A stretch of 64,000 bases of DNA, from contig NZ_PJII01000004.1 of the NCBI RefSeq assembly GCF_002929215.1, forward strand, positions 124,001 to 188,000. The letters run 5' to 3'. The notes beneath the pieces are model-generated. The model was not told the DNA's origin. It ran no database searches and was given only the letters and a program-made list of their open reading frames with translations. This DNA comes from Arthrobacter sp. ZGTC412. Its GTDB lineage: Bacteria; Actinomycetota; Actinomycetes; Actinomycetales; Micrococcaceae. Below are positions 1 to 8,854 of the stretch, in pieces. The position numbers were made by a program, and so were the translations under genes. The first letter of the stretch is position 1; each line of letters starts with the position of its first letter.

Positions 1-205
1 GCTGGGAAGGAACCACGCGCCGTCGTTACAGATCATGGCTGGCGGCGGAGTCCGGCTGGAACTGATGTCCGCACTGGTAGCCAGCGGAGTCAATGCCGTC
101 CACACCTCCGCGCGGGGACTCGACCCGTCCACCGGGACCAGGGCACGTGCCGCGGACCCCTCCCTCGCCGCCGGAATGGCTGCGGCTCTGCGAAAGGCCG
201 CATGA
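1..205 (+). CDS. cutC: Copper homeostasis protein CutC, C-terminal end (partial)
   Basis: This reading frame enters from the left edge and encodes about 67 residues ending in a TGA. It contains the block GRNHAPSLQIMAGGGVR, then a segment ending AVHTSARG. These match the last strands of the CutC TIM barrel (PF03932), a family linked to copper homeostasis whose enzymatic role is unclear. The stop overlaps the next start as ATGA, so it is translationally coupled to nagA. The N-terminal two thirds lie outside the window. Confidence 0.85.
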   Translation, partial: LGRNHAPSLQIMAGGGVRLELMSALVASGVNAVHTSARGLDPSTGTRARAADPSLAAGMAAALRKAA

Positions 206-1422
206 TGGGCGGGGAATTGTTACTGCGGGGCCACATCGTGTCCGCGAGCGTGGACGTCGAGGACGGCCTGGTAGCGGTCGACGGCGGGCACATCACCTAC
301 GCCGGGCCGGCGTCGGACTTTCACGGCGACGTTGGCAGTGCAGCTGATGCTGCCGGAGGCATCCTGCTGCCGGGCCTGGTGGACCTGCACTGCCACGGAG
401 CTCATGGCTCGGACTTCTCGGAGGGCTCGGCGGAGGGCGCCCGTGCTGCTGCCCGCTACCTGCATAGCCGGGGCACCACCACGCTGCTGGCCAGCCTGGT
501 CACCGGAGCACCGGCGGACCTGGTCCGGAATCTCCAGGTGTTGCGGTTGATGGCCGAGGAGGGGCTGGTTGCCGGGTCACATCTGGAGGGCCCCTTCCTC
601 TCGCCCGGGCAGTGCGGCGCCCATGACCCCGCACTGCTGCTGGAACCAGATGCTGAACTGATGGCCGAACTGCTAAACGCCGCAGGTCCGTCCTTGGCTT
701 CCATGACCCTTGCCGCCGAACTTCCCGGCGCTGAGGGGCTCGTGGATCTGCTTGCTCGCCGCGGAGTCATTCCGTCGCTGGGGCACACCGCAGCGGATCA
801 CCGGTCCGCGGCCTCGTTCCTGGAGCTGGCAGCCGCCGGGCTTTCCGGAGTATCAACAGCGGCGAGCCGCGGGGGTCAGCGTCCAACAGTTACCCATCTC
901 TTTAACGCGATGCCGAGCCTCCACCACCGCTCCCCCGGCCCCGTCTCCGCCTGCCTCAGTGCCGCGCGCGCCGGGAACGCCGTCGTCGAACTCATTGCCG
1001 ACGGCGTCCATCTGGCCCCCGAGACGGTGAAGACGGTGTTCGAACTGGTCGGTGCGGACAACATTGCACTTGTCACCGACTCCATGGCTGCCACCGGCTT
1101 GGAGGACGGCCACTACAAGCTGGGCACCCTGGCCGTCACGGTCGATGGCGGCGTGGCCCGCGTGGACAACACAGGTGCGATCGCCGGCGGAACGGCAACA
1201 CTGCTGGACGTGGTCCGGTCCACGGTGTCCGCTGGCGTTTCCTTGCGCGACGCAGTCATATCTGCGAGTGCCGTCCCGGCGTCGGTTTTGGGCCTGTCCC
1301 GGCAGGCGGGTGACCTGCGGGCCGGGACGCCGGCCGACGTCGTAGTTGTCGACCAAGAACTGAATGCGGCAGGAGTGCTGCGCCGGGGAGAGTGGGTGGC
1401 TGAACTGCAACGATCCGCCTAA
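202..1422 (+). CDS. nagA: N-acetylglucosamine-6-phosphate deacetylase
   Basis: This 406-residue amidohydrolase removes acetate from GlcNAc-6-P in the cytoplasm, feeding amino-sugar catabolism and cell-wall recycling. Family motifs appear in order: LVDLHCHGAHG near residue 57, HLEGPFLSPGQCGAHD near 128, LGHTAADH near 193, a THLFNAM-type loop near 230, and LVTDSMAATG with the catalytic Asp near 290. Length is normal for NagA. ATG 202 overlaps the cutC stop; a second ATG at 205 is equally possible. No nagB or GlcNAc transporter is in the window, so it works with genes elsewhere. Confidence 0.95.
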   Translation: MMGGELLLRGHIVSASVDVEDGLVAVDGGHITYAGPASDFHGDVGSAADAAGGILLPGLVDLHCHGAHGSDFSEGSAEGARAAARYLHSRGTTTLLASLVTGAPADLVRNLQVLRLMAEEGLVAGSHLEGPFLSPGQCGAHDPALLLEPDAELMAELLNAAGPSLASMTLAAELPGAEGLVDLLARRGVIPSLGHTAADHRSAASFLELAAAGLSGVSTAASRGGQRPTVTHLFNAMPSLHHRSPGPVSACLSAARAGNAVVELIADGVHLAPETVKTVFELVGADNIALVTDSMAATGLEDGHYKLGTLAVTVDGGVARVDNTGAIAGGTATLLDVVRSTVSAGVSLRDAVISASAVPASVLGLSRQAGDLRAGTPADVVVVDQELNAAGVLRRGEWVAELQRSA

Positions 1423-1486
1423 GCTGCCGCCCGGCCGCCCAAGTACTCGCCCGCAGAATGTCAGTGCCTCCATAGATGATGTTTGT

Positions 1487-1932
1487 ATGGAAAACGGCGC
1501 GGGCACAGCAGCAGCGATGGAGGGCAGACATGCCTCCGTTGGTGTCGTTGACGCGCTGTTTTTTGAGGATGCCGCCTTGGACACTGCCGCTGCTGGCGCC
1601 GGCGCTGTTGTGGATGTGCTGCAGCGCCGATACGAGATCTGCCTGGAACGGATGGCTGTGATGCGGCGGCTGGAAGCACAACTCGCTGCGGTCAAGGCCA
1701 GGGACGCCGCCGAGGCCGTCGAGATCCAGCACGCGATGACGCCGCCGAGGCCGTCGAGATCCAGCACGCGATGACGCCGCCGGAAGCGCCCGTGCACGAA
1801 CGGACCTATGCGGAAATGTCAGCGGTCGAGGAAATCGCCGGGGTCCTGACAATAAGCTCCCCAGCAGCCGGGGTCCCGGCGACGGGAAACCGCCCCTTCG
1901 AAGATGCCCTCGTAGCCTTGCTACTCGGCTGA
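1487..1932 (+). pseudogene. Decayed DUF222 (13E12-type) HNH-nuclease family gene remnant
   Basis: The frame opens at ATG 1487 (MENGAGTAAAMEGRH) and looks like the N-terminus of the multicopy DUF222/HNH endonuclease family of Arthrobacter. A perfect 35-bp tandem duplication (1703-1737 and 1738-1772) shifts the frame, and translation stops at 1774. Removing one copy restores an open frame that continues VHERTYAEMSAVEEIAGVL, typical of the family, and ends at TGA 1932 after 136 residues. Full proteins have over 400 residues and a C-terminal HNH motif, which is absent. The gene is therefore both truncated and frameshifted. Family assignment is from memory of the motif. Confidence 0.75.
1703..1772. 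repeat. Perfect 35-bp tandem duplication inside the DUF222 remnant
   Basis: Two identical 35-bp units start at 1703 and 1738, each beginning GACGCCGCCGAGG. A third partial copy of the first nine bases follows at 1773. Because 35 is not a multiple of 3, the duplication breaks the reading frame. Confidence 0.95.
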
Positions 1933-1962
1933 GGCAACCACGCGATGTCTAATACGCAATGT

Positions 1963-2865
1963 TTAGTCCGCGCCGGGGAGGTTCACTTCCACGAGGCCGC
2001 CGGTGACACGCGTCTCGAACCGCGGCTGCCGCGCGGTGGCTGGCCCTGCCTGCACCTCGCCGGACCGCAGGGAGAAGGTGCTGCCGTGCCAGGGGCACAC
2101 GACGCATGGGTCGCCACCATCACTGGCTGAGGCATCGTTCAGACTGGCGCCCTTGAGCTTGCCCTCGTGCAGCGGACCGGAGAGGTGGCTGCAGACATCG
2201 GACAACACGTTGACGGACTCCGCCTCGCGGAATACGAGCAGCGGGAGTCCGGCCACGACGCGCTTGTGAAGCTTCCCTTCCGGCAGGTCCTCCAACGGTG
2301 CGAGAGGATGCCACCCGCTTGGGAAGCGGTGCAGAATATCTTCGCTGTGATTCACGCCCGCGGCCTGGCGATAGCTGAGGTGGCCGCCCAAAAAGCCGCC
2401 AAAACTGACAACTCCGAGGCCCAGATACGCGAGCGCCTTGCCTGCGCCCTGCTGCCTGTTTGCACGCGCCACCAGTGAGGCCGCGTAAAGGCCGGCTGCA
2501 GTGATGTTGGCAGCGGCGTGGACCAGTCCCACCCGCTGCTGCTGGCTGTGCAGCTGGGACCAGTCCATGAAGCCGGCCACCGCAGAAGGCAGCGCGGATG
2601 CAGTTCCCACGCCGATCAATACGGTGGCAGCCCGGTTGTTGCCGGGGAGCGCGTCCAGGACAGCTGCAGAGATCCAGGATCCCAAGGGAACCTGGACTGC
2701 CAGCGGATGCACGGGGTGGCCGATGGGCACCCCGTGGAGAATGTCCCGGGCCCACTGCGGGCGGACCGTACGCTTGACGACTTTCCGGACCTTCTTGGCC
2801 ACGGGATCCAGCCATTCGGCATCTTCCAGGCGGGTAACAAGCTCAAGTGCAGGCAGCGGTTTCAT
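1963..2865 (-). CDS. DUF2231 membrane protein fused to a Rieske [2Fe-2S] domain
   Basis: This 300-residue protein has two parts. Residues about 35-170 form a DUF2231-type membrane domain with hydrophobic segments near 55-75, 80-100, 115-133 and 145-162, including GVPIGHPVHPLAV. Residues about 185-298 are a Rieske domain with ligands C225-S-H227 and C257-P-W-H260. The domain order suggests a small membrane-anchored electron-transfer protein; its partner is not visible. It starts at ATG 2865 with GGGAGACAC just upstream. Acidic low-complexity residues (SDGGDP) lie between the two cluster-binding loops. Function beyond redox is inferred. Confidence 0.85.
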   Translation of the reverse strand: MKPLPALELVTRLEDAEWLDPVAKKVRKVVKRTVRPQWARDILHGVPIGHPVHPLAVQVPLGSWISAAVLDALPGNNRAATVLIGVGTASALPSAVAGFMDWSQLHSQQQRVGLVHAAANITAAGLYAASLVARANRQQGAGKALAYLGLGVVSFGGFLGGHLSYRQAAGVNHSEDILHRFPSGWHPLAPLEDLPEGKLHKRVVAGLPLLVFREAESVNVLSDVCSHLSGPLHEGKLKGASLNDASASDGGDPCVVCPWHGSTFSLRSGEVQAGPATARQPRFETRVTGGLVEVNLPGAD

Positions 2866-2973
2866 GTGTCTCCCTTACCCCGTCCGTCAGTATGCAGACG
2901 TTAGTGTCCAGTCGATGCCGGTCAGCCTAGCTGCTGCCTGGCGGAAGGGACAGGGGTGGCCGACCAGAGGCTG

Positions 2974-3273
2974 TCAGCGCAGCGGAGACCCGAGCACTTC
3001 GAACTGGTTGCCGCCCATCTCGCCCGAAAGCAACGGCATCGCCTCAGCTATGGCCGCGCGAACGGTGTCCAGCTGCAGCGACGCCTGGTGTGCCTCCGGC
3101 GACTCCCACAGCTCGGACACAAACACCGTGTCCGGCATCTCGTCATTGACGCCCACTTCGTACAGCAGGCAGCCGGCCTCCTTCAGCCCGGCCATAGGCC
3201 GGAGCAGAATGGACACGACGGCGTCGCGCTGGCCGGGCCTGGTTCCGAGACTTCCCACATTTGCAAAGGTCAT
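2974..3273 (-). CDS. Antibiotic biosynthesis monooxygenase (ABM) domain protein
   Basis: This single-domain protein of about 99 residues has the dimeric ferredoxin-like fold of the ABM/YgiN family (PF03992). It shows a first strand after MTFANVG, a central LLYEVGVNDE strand, the VFVSELWESPEAHQAS motif, and a last helix. Family members are quinol monooxygenases or small heme/aromatic-binding proteins; the substrate here is unknown. The start is uncertain: ATG 3273 fits the domain edge, while in-frame GTG 3291 would add MLHTVS. Neither has a strong ribosome-binding site. It is divergent from glgX. Confidence 0.8.
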   Translation of the reverse strand: MTFANVGSLGTRPGQRDAVVSILLRPMAGLKEAGCLLYEVGVNDEMPDTVFVSELWESPEAHQASLQLDTVRAAIAEAMPLLSGEMGGNQFEVLGSPLR

Positions 3274-3401
3274 GGAGACAGTGTGCAACACAGGGGCGAC
3301 AGAACTGCGAAGGCAAGGCCCGCCGTCGTACGCCTGCCCTCCTTCCCCGTAGAAGCGGCGCCTCTATGATTCGATGGTGTTCTTCGGATTGGGAGGCGGG
3401 C

Positions 3402-5600
3402 ATGGAAGTCTGGACGGGGAACCCCTATCCGCTGGGCGCCACATATGACGGCAGCGGCACGAATTTCGCGGTGTTCAGCGAGGCGGCGAGCGCCGTTCAC
3501 CTGTGCCTGTTCGACGAAAATGGCGCCGAGCAGAGGATCCGCCTGGAGGCGGTGGATGCCTTCGTGTGGCACTGCTACCTCCCACATATCCTGCCCGGCC
3601 AGGTGTATGGCTACCGCATGGAGGGGCCTTATGATCCCGCGCGCGGCCTCCGCTTCAATCCGCACAAGCTGCTGCTGGACCCCTACGCCAAGGCAACCAG
3701 CGGCGGCATCACGTGGGGCCAGCCGATGTTCTCCTACAATTTCGGCGACCCCGCCTCGTTCAACACCGAAGACTCCGCTCCCAACACCATGAGATCGGTG
3801 GTGATCAGCCCGTTCTTTGACTGGCAGCACGACCGCCCGCCGCGGATCCCCTACAGCGACAGCCTGATCTACGAAGCCCACGTAAAGGGCCTGACGATGA
3901 CCCATCCGGAAGTGCCGGAGCGGGAACGAGGCACGTATGCCGGCATCGCCCACCCCGCCGTCATCGAACACCTGAAGAAGCTCAGCGTGACGGCGATCGA
4001 GCTGATGCCGGTTCACCAGTTCGTCCAGGACAGCACCCTGAGGGACAAAGGGCTTAGCAATTATTGGGGCTACAACTCCATCGGCTTCTTCGCGCCCCAC
4101 GAGAGCTACAGTTCCAGCACCAAGCCGGGACAGCAAGTGCAGGAATTCAAGGCGATGGTCCGCTCGCTGCACGCCGCCGGCATCGAGGTGATTCTCGACG
4201 TCGTCTATAACCACACGGCCGAAGGGAACCATCTCGGGCCAACCCTCTCCTTCAAAGGCATCGACAACCAGGCGTACTACCGGCTGGTTGACCACGAGAA
4301 GCAGCACTATCTGGATTACACGGGCACCGGCAACACAATCAACGTCCGCCACCCGCACGCCCTGCAGCTGATGATGGATTCGCTGCGGTACTGGGTGCTG
4401 GAAATGCACGTGGACGGGTTCCGCTTCGACCTCGCCTCCGCCCTGGCCCGCGAGTTCTACGAGGTGGACCGGCTGTCGAGCTTCTTTGACCTCGTCCAGC
4501 AGGATCCCGTGGTGTCCCAGGTGAAGCTCATCGCCGAGCCGTGGGATGTCGGCCCGGGCGGGTACCAGGTAGGAAACTTCCCGCCCCTCTGGACCGAGTG
4601 GAACGGAAAGTACCGCGACGCCGTCCGCGACTTTTGGCGCGGCGCACCCGCTACGCTCGGTGAGTTTGCCTCCCGCCTGGCCGGTTCCTCTGACCTTTAC
4701 GAGAGTTCAGGACGGCGGCCTGTGGCCTCCATCAACTTCGTCACGGCACACGACGGCTTCACCATGCGCGACCTGGTTTCCTACAACTCCAAGCACAATG
4801 AAGCCAACGGCGAGAACAACAACGACGGCGAGTCCCACAATCGATCGTGGAACTGCGGCGCGGAAGGACCCACCACCGACAGTGGCATCCTTGCGCTACG
4901 GGCACGCCAGCAGCGCAACTTCCTGGCCACGCTCCTCCTTTCCCAGGGCGTTCCGATGGTGCTGCACGGCGACGAACTGGGGCGCAGCCAGTTGGGGAAC
5001 AACAATGTTTACTGCCAGGACTCGCCCCTCTCATGGATCAACTGGGAGGAAGCTGACCAGCCCCTGGTGGAGTTCCTTGCAGCGGTCAGCAGGCTGCGCC
5101 GGGAACACCCCACCTTCCGCCGCACCAGGTTTTTTGAAGGCCGGCCCGTCCTGCGTGGCCTCGGTCAGCCGCTGCCGGACATCGTCTGGCTCGACAAGGA
5201 CGCTTCGGCAATGGTTCCTGAAGACTGGGACAATCCCCTCGCCCGGGCCCTCGGGGTCTTCTACAACGGGGCCGGGGTGGGCAAGGACCACCGCGGCCGG
5301 GTGATTCACGACCACAACTTCCTGCTGTACTGCAATTCGGGGGACGAGCCTGTGGTCTTCACCCTCCCCAGCGCCGAGTATTCGCCCAGCTGGGAACAAC
5401 TCATCGATACCGCAGGTGAGCACGCGGACACTGGCCTCCTCCATGCCGACGAGACTGTGGAACTGGCGGGAAAGTCCCTGCTGGTACTTCGGTCTTACGC
5501 CAGCCCGCCTGAGAAGCCCGACCACTCCGTCTCCGCCTCACTGGCCCTGCTCTCAACCCCCGAGCCGGCAGTGTTGCCGCGGGTGAAGGAGCTACCTTGA
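3402..5600 (+). CDS. glgX: Glycogen debranching enzyme GlgX (isoamylase type)
   Basis: This GH13 enzyme of 732 residues hydrolyses alpha-1,6 branches of limit dextrin during glycogen or trehalose metabolism. It has an N-terminal CBM48-like domain (about 5-100) and then the GH13 barrel. Visible motifs are DVVYNH (D266), FRFDLA with nucleophile D343, IAEPWDVG with acid/base E379, and TAHDGF with D451. The start is ATG 3402, because GGAGGCGGG sits just before it. A longer frame back to 3261 lacks homology-like sequence. Its TGA overlaps the TTG start of the downstream membrane protein, implying cotranscription. Confidence 0.95.
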   Translation: MEVWTGNPYPLGATYDGSGTNFAVFSEAASAVHLCLFDENGAEQRIRLEAVDAFVWHCYLPHILPGQVYGYRMEGPYDPARGLRFNPHKLLLDPYAKATSGGITWGQPMFSYNFGDPASFNTEDSAPNTMRSVVISPFFDWQHDRPPRIPYSDSLIYEAHVKGLTMTHPEVPERERGTYAGIAHPAVIEHLKKLSVTAIELMPVHQFVQDSTLRDKGLSNYWGYNSIGFFAPHESYSSSTKPGQQVQEFKAMVRSLHAAGIEVILDVVYNHTAEGNHLGPTLSFKGIDNQAYYRLVDHEKQHYLDYTGTGNTINVRHPHALQLMMDSLRYWVLEMHVDGFRFDLASALAREFYEVDRLSSFFDLVQQDPVVSQVKLIAEPWDVGPGGYQVGNFPPLWTEWNGKYRDAVRDFWRGAPATLGEFASRLAGSSDLYESSGRRPVASINFVTAHDGFTMRDLVSYNSKHNEANGENNNDGESHNRSWNCGAEGPTTDSGILALRARQQRNFLATLLLSQGVPMVLHGDELGRSQLGNNNVYCQDSPLSWINWEEADQPLVEFLAAVSRLRREHPTFRRTRFFEGRPVLRGLGQPLPDIVWLDKDASAMVPEDWDNPLARALGVFYNGAGVGKDHRGRVIHDHNFLLYCNSGDEPVVFTLPSAEYSPSWEQLIDTAGEHADTGLLHADETVELAGKSLLVLRSYASPPEKPDHSVSASLALLSTPEPAVLPRVKELP

Positions 5601-6562
5601 GCCACGCCAGTCCTGACCGTGCACCATCGACGGCGGCCGCAGCTGCGTACCCTGCCGTTCGGCGTACGGGCGGGGGCGGTGCTTCCTGGACCGGCATCCT
5701 GATCGGCGTCGTGGCGGGGTTGTTGGGCCTCGCCCCCTGTCTGGTTACCGGGGCACGGCTTCCGCTGCAGAACCTCTGGGGCAGGGAAGCGCTCCCGGCG
5801 GAGATGCCCCTATCGCTACTTCCGCTGAGCCAGTACGAGCTCACCACCCTTGTTGCCCTGATGACAGTAGGTGGTGCAGCGGCCGGGGTTGCCTTGAGGT
5901 TCCGGCGGCCGGACCGGAGCCGTGCTGGGGTGTGGAGTGTCGCGGCGGGCGTTCTCGCTGTGCAGGTCACGGCAGCCGCGCAGGCGTTCGCTGTCCTCCG
6001 GGCAGGACTGGCGCCGGGCTCGGCGTCGGCTCTCTATTTCGTCGGCATCCTGGCCGGTGTGGTCGCCGCCATCGCCGCGAGCCTGGTGGCGTTGTTCCTC
6101 CTCGCCTCGCGGTCCCCGGCACGGGCGGCGTTGGGAGTAGGCCTCATGGCGGTGCCTGTTACCTCGTGGGCGGTCAAGTGGTTCGTGAACCTCAGCGAAG
6201 TAGGGAATGTGTCCCCAATGGTGCCTGCGGGGGCGCGCTGGTTACCGGCAATACTGGTGGGCCTGGCCTTGGCGTGGTGCGGACTCCGCCCCGCCGGCCG
6301 CGTCCTCGTGTGGGTGGCGGACCTGGTTCTGCTGTGGGTGGTTCCGGCGTTGTTCACCTCGGTCAACTACGTATTCGGCACGCGCGTCTACCTGGGCGAC
6401 TTTGACGAGATGGGCCTGTTGGCCCGTCAGATCCTGGCAGCTACCCTCGGACCCGACGGCGGGGCGGGACCCGCGGTTCTGCTCGCACTGGCCATCGCCC
6501 TGGCGGGAACCGGCGCACTGGAAGCACTGCGCAGGAGAAAGCCGGCCAGCGTTTCAACATGA
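5597..6562 (+). CDS. Hypothetical multi-pass membrane protein
   Basis: The 321-residue protein has about eight hydrophobic segments, near 31-52, 80-100, 111-135, 143-167, 175-193, 214-230, 236-258 and 290-308. A short Ala/Pro-rich cytosolic N-terminus precedes them. I recognise no catalytic motif or named family. Translation probably begins at TTG 5597, which overlaps the glgX stop (TTGA), so it is coupled to glgX. The pairing with glgX may be only positional. Confidence 0.75.
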   Translation: MSHASPDRAPSTAAAAAYPAVRRTGGGGASWTGILIGVVAGLLGLAPCLVTGARLPLQNLWGREALPAEMPLSLLPLSQYELTTLVALMTVGGAAAGVALRFRRPDRSRAGVWSVAAGVLAVQVTAAAQAFAVLRAGLAPGSASALYFVGILAGVVAAIAASLVALFLLASRSPARAALGVGLMAVPVTSWAVKWFVNLSEVGNVSPMVPAGARWLPAILVGLALAWCGLRPAGRVLVWVADLVLLWVVPALFTSVNYVFGTRVYLGDFDEMGLLARQILAATLGPDGGAGPAVLLALAIALAGTGALEALRRRKPASVST

Positions 6563-6590
6563 GGCGCTGGCCGGGCTGACCGGAAATGTT

Positions 6591-6989
6591 CTAGATCAGC
6601 GCGTGCATTCCGTGGCTCCGCGGCCGGCCGAACGAAGCGGCGCCAAGGAATTCGACGGCGACGAAGGGCTGATCCCCCACCACCCACTCGTCGTGGCCGG
6701 GAGGAAGCGCATAGGTGTCATTCGCCCGGATGGTGGAGCGCCCGCCGTCGGACGTTTCGATTTCCAGTAGCCCGGAGATGCAGTAGCCCAGGTGGTGATG
6801 CTCGCAGAAAGCTGTCAGCTCGGCAGGCTTGGCGGACTCGGACCATCGCCAACCCGGCGCCAGGATCAGCCGCGCCACTGAATAGTCATCCACGGTTACA
6901 AGGTCGAACTCCGCCTTATCCGGGCAGCGCTTCCTGTCCGGAACATCAAATGACTTAACTGCCAAAGCTCTGATGAAATTTGCGGTCAT
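6591..6989 (-). CDS. Cupin-domain protein
   Basis: This 132-residue protein has a single conserved beta barrel. The cupin motif-1-like region is around CEHHHLGYCISGLLEIE (residues about 62-78), and motif 2 is LPPGHDEWVVGD (about 95-106). A His-rich HHH cluster could bind metal. Small stand-alone cupins may be sensors, isomerases or dioxygenases, and nothing here discriminates among these. It stands alone, convergent with the glgX-linked membrane gene. Confidence 0.75.
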   Translation of the reverse strand: MTANFIRALAVKSFDVPDRKRCPDKAEFDLVTVDDYSVARLILAPGWRWSESAKPAELTAFCEHHHLGYCISGLLEIETSDGGRSTIRANDTYALPPGHDEWVVGDQPFVAVEFLGAASFGRPRSHGMHALI

Positions 6990-7312
6990 TCGGACACAGC
7001 CTAGGGATCGTGATGGGACGCCTGGCCGCGAACCAGACGATGGGTTCGGATACCGACGAGCGGCTAAGAATATCGAGACCTACAGCCGTGCGCGCCTTTG
7101 CCCCCGGCGCACGCGTTCGCCAGAGCGTGCTGGCGTATCTATAACCGTAGCCCTACGGCACCTGAAGTCAATGGGAGACCCCGTCAAGAAAGTTGGATCT
7201 GCCCTAGCGTCAGACCAAACTACAGGCGCAAGATTTAACTTTCGGATAACAGCAACGAAGATGAGTCCGGATGCACCCTACAAATGCGACACGCATCCTA
7301 CAGGAGCAAAAA
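6990..7312. other. Intergenic region between divergent cupin and secreted-protein genes
   Basis: These 323 bases are less GC-rich than the surroundings and presumably hold the promoters of both flanking genes. I see no convincing paired -35/-10, palindrome or RNA fold. An open frame crosses it but is out of phase with the secreted protein and has no recognisable content. Only the ribosome-binding site CAGGAG just before ATG 7313 is clear. Confidence 0.5.
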
Positions 7313-7798
7313 ATGTCCATTACCACAACGAAAAGCGGCTCAACCAAGGCAAAGATCGCCCTGGTTCCGGTTCTCTCATTAGGTCTGCTCGGGGGTTCCG
7401 TGGCAATCGCGGGCCCCGCCGCGGCTGACTATGACCAAAAGATACGCGGATGTACCGTCAAGCCCGTGAAGCCATCGCAGGAACGAGGCGGCGGGGTGAA
7501 CTTTAAGATCAGCGTGAAATGTGATGACGGGAAGAGGACTGTCCACGTCAAGCAGAAACTCTACGAAGAAGATCTCGGCAAAGATACCAAATTTGATGAG
7601 AAGTACATCAAGCGCCATGTGAACCGCGACGACCGCTTCATTAACAGCCGCTACGGCGTGCCCCGGTACCTTGACCGCTACGACGGCGAAGAGGTCTATC
7701 ACGAGATCTCGTTCGCGGTTGAGGACGACAAGGGCAAGCTGTCTAAATGGTCCGGTTGGAAGAAGAGCCCGACCCTGCACCACGTTAGCGGGCGGTAA
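7313..7798 (+). CDS. Secreted hypothetical protein with Sec signal peptide
   Basis: This 161-residue precursor starts at ATG 7313, with CAGGAG six bases upstream. Residues 1-38 are a signal peptide: Lys-containing n-region, hydrophobic core LVPVLSLGLLGGSVAIAG, and an AAA-type cleavage site before DYDQK. The mature part is very charged (about 120 residues, rich in Lys, Asp and Arg) with two cysteines (GCTVKP and VKCDDG) that could form a disulfide. I do not recognise a domain. Lower GC than its neighbours hints at accessory origin. A strong terminator follows. Confidence 0.75.
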   Translation: MSITTTKSGSTKAKIALVPVLSLGLLGGSVAIAGPAAADYDQKIRGCTVKPVKPSQERGGGVNFKISVKCDDGKRTVHVKQKLYEEDLGKDTKFDEKYIKRHVNRDDRFINSRYGVPRYLDRYDGEEVYHEISFAVEDDKGKLSKWSGWKKSPTLHHVSGR

Positions 7799-7820
7799 TC
7801 GCTAACTAGCCACCCACAGT

Positions 7821-7847
7821 AGAGCCAGGGGCGCTGCCCCTGGCTCT
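7821..7847 (+). terminator. Hairpin terminator after secreted-protein gene
   Basis: A perfect 12-bp stem (AGAGCCAGGGGC with its complement) closes a 3-base GCT loop, 23 bases after the stop. The downstream tract is only weakly T-rich. Confidence 0.75.
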
Positions 7848-7886
7848 CTACTTGTCTCGTAAATAGCTGGTCTCCGTCGCCGCCCC

Positions 7887-7916
7887 TTGACTCCTCGGCG
7901 CCTCCTTCCCTACACT
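7887..7916 (+). promoter_or_regulatory. Predicted sigma70-type promoter of the hyi operon
   Basis: TTGACT (7887-7892) and TACACT (7911-7916) are separated by 18 bp. The next base begins the first operator box, so regulator binding would block initiation. The 12-bp arm TCCTCGGCGCCT (7892-7903) in the spacer is repeated in inverted form at 7960-7971, beyond the operators. Confidence 0.65.
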
Positions 7917-7952
7917 TTTCATAAAGCAGAATCTAAATTCCACAAAGCGGAA
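7917..7952. promoter_or_regulatory. Tandem operator boxes, probable IclR-type regulator site
   Basis: Two 15-bp boxes share the pattern TTNC-N7-NGAA: TTTCATAAAGCAGAA (7917-7931) and TTCCACAAAGCGGAA (7938-7952). They start 21 bp apart, two helical turns, so a regulator could bind both on one DNA face. The second is part of the dyad ATTCC-N7-GGAAT. A matching site precedes uraD at 24001. IclR-family control of allantoin/glyoxylate genes (AllR in E. coli) is established; assignment here is inference. Confidence 0.65.
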
Positions 7953-8012
7953 TCGGTGAAGGCGCCGAGGAAGCAAGGGAAGATAGATCAGAGCCCCCTG
8001 GAAGGACCTACG

Positions 8013-8813
8013 ATGACGTACACAGTGAACTGCTCCATCCTCCTCACAGAGCTGCCCCTGCTCGAGCGCCCCGCCGCAGCCAAGGCAGCAGGCTTTGACG
8101 CTGTGGAGTTCTGGTGGCCCTTCGAAAGCTCCGTCCCTTCAGACGCAGAAACGAATAACTTCGAAAACGCCGTCAAGGACGCCGGCGTCCAGCTCACCGG
8201 CCTGAATTTCAATGCCGGAAACATGCCCGGCGGCGACCGCGGTCTCGTGTCCTGGAAGGGACGCTGCTCCGAATTCAAGGACAACATTGACGTTGTCACG
8301 GGTATCGGCGAGCGCCTGGGCTGCAAAGCCTTCAACGCCCTCTACGGCAACCGGCAGGACGAATTCACGCCCGAAGAGCAGGACGAGCTGGCGCTGAAGA
8401 ACCTTGCCGCAGCAGCAGAAGGCGTCGCCCGGATCGGCGGCACCGTCCTCCTCGAACCCGTCAGCGGCGCACCCAGGTATCCGCTCCTTACGGCTGAAGA
8501 CGCACTAAAGGTCATCGCCCGCGTGAAGGCGGAGGCCGGCGTCGGCAACATCAAACTCCTCGCCGACTTCTACCACCTGTCCGTCAACGGCGACGACGTC
8601 GAATCAGTCATCGAGAACCACGCCAAGGACTTCGGCCACATCCAGATTGCAGACAACCCCGGCCGCGGAGCCCCCGGAACCGGGAACCTCCCGCTGGGCG
8701 AGTGGATCGCCCGCAGCCGCGAACTCGGCTACGACGGCTACATCGGCCTTGAGTACAAGCAACCGCAGGAAACGGCCTTCAGCTGGGCCATCCGCGAACA
8801 CGCTTCCCGCTGA
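8013..8813 (+). CDS. hyi: Hydroxypyruvate isomerase
   Basis: This 266-residue AP-endonuclease-2-like TIM barrel interconverts hydroxypyruvate and tartronate semialdehyde, the product of Gcl. Visible features are FDAVEFWWPF near residue 27, LNFNAGNMPGGDRG near 63, a metal-ligand Glu in LLEPVSGAPRYPL near 148, LLADFYHLSVNGD near 183, and GLEYKQP near 246. ATG 8013 is chosen because GGAAGGA precedes it. It is the first gene of a five-gene operon of the glyoxylate-glycerate pathway. Its promoter carries the paired operator boxes. Confidence 0.93.
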   Translation: MTYTVNCSILLTELPLLERPAAAKAAGFDAVEFWWPFESSVPSDAETNNFENAVKDAGVQLTGLNFNAGNMPGGDRGLVSWKGRCSEFKDNIDVVTGIGERLGCKAFNALYGNRQDEFTPEEQDELALKNLAAAAEGVARIGGTVLLEPVSGAPRYPLLTAEDALKVIARVKAEAGVGNIKLLADFYHLSVNGDDVESVIENHAKDFGHIQIADNPGRGAPGTGNLPLGEWIARSRELGYDGYIGLEYKQPQETAFSWAIREHASR

Positions 8814-8854
8814 CCGCCCATCACCACCGCACAGATTTTAGAGAGAGAACCATC

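Noticed and set aside
6973-7428. 151-residue open frame upstream of the secreted protein
   Set aside because: It overlaps the signal-peptide gene in another phase and has no homology-like content; the secreted frame has a proper ribosome-binding site.
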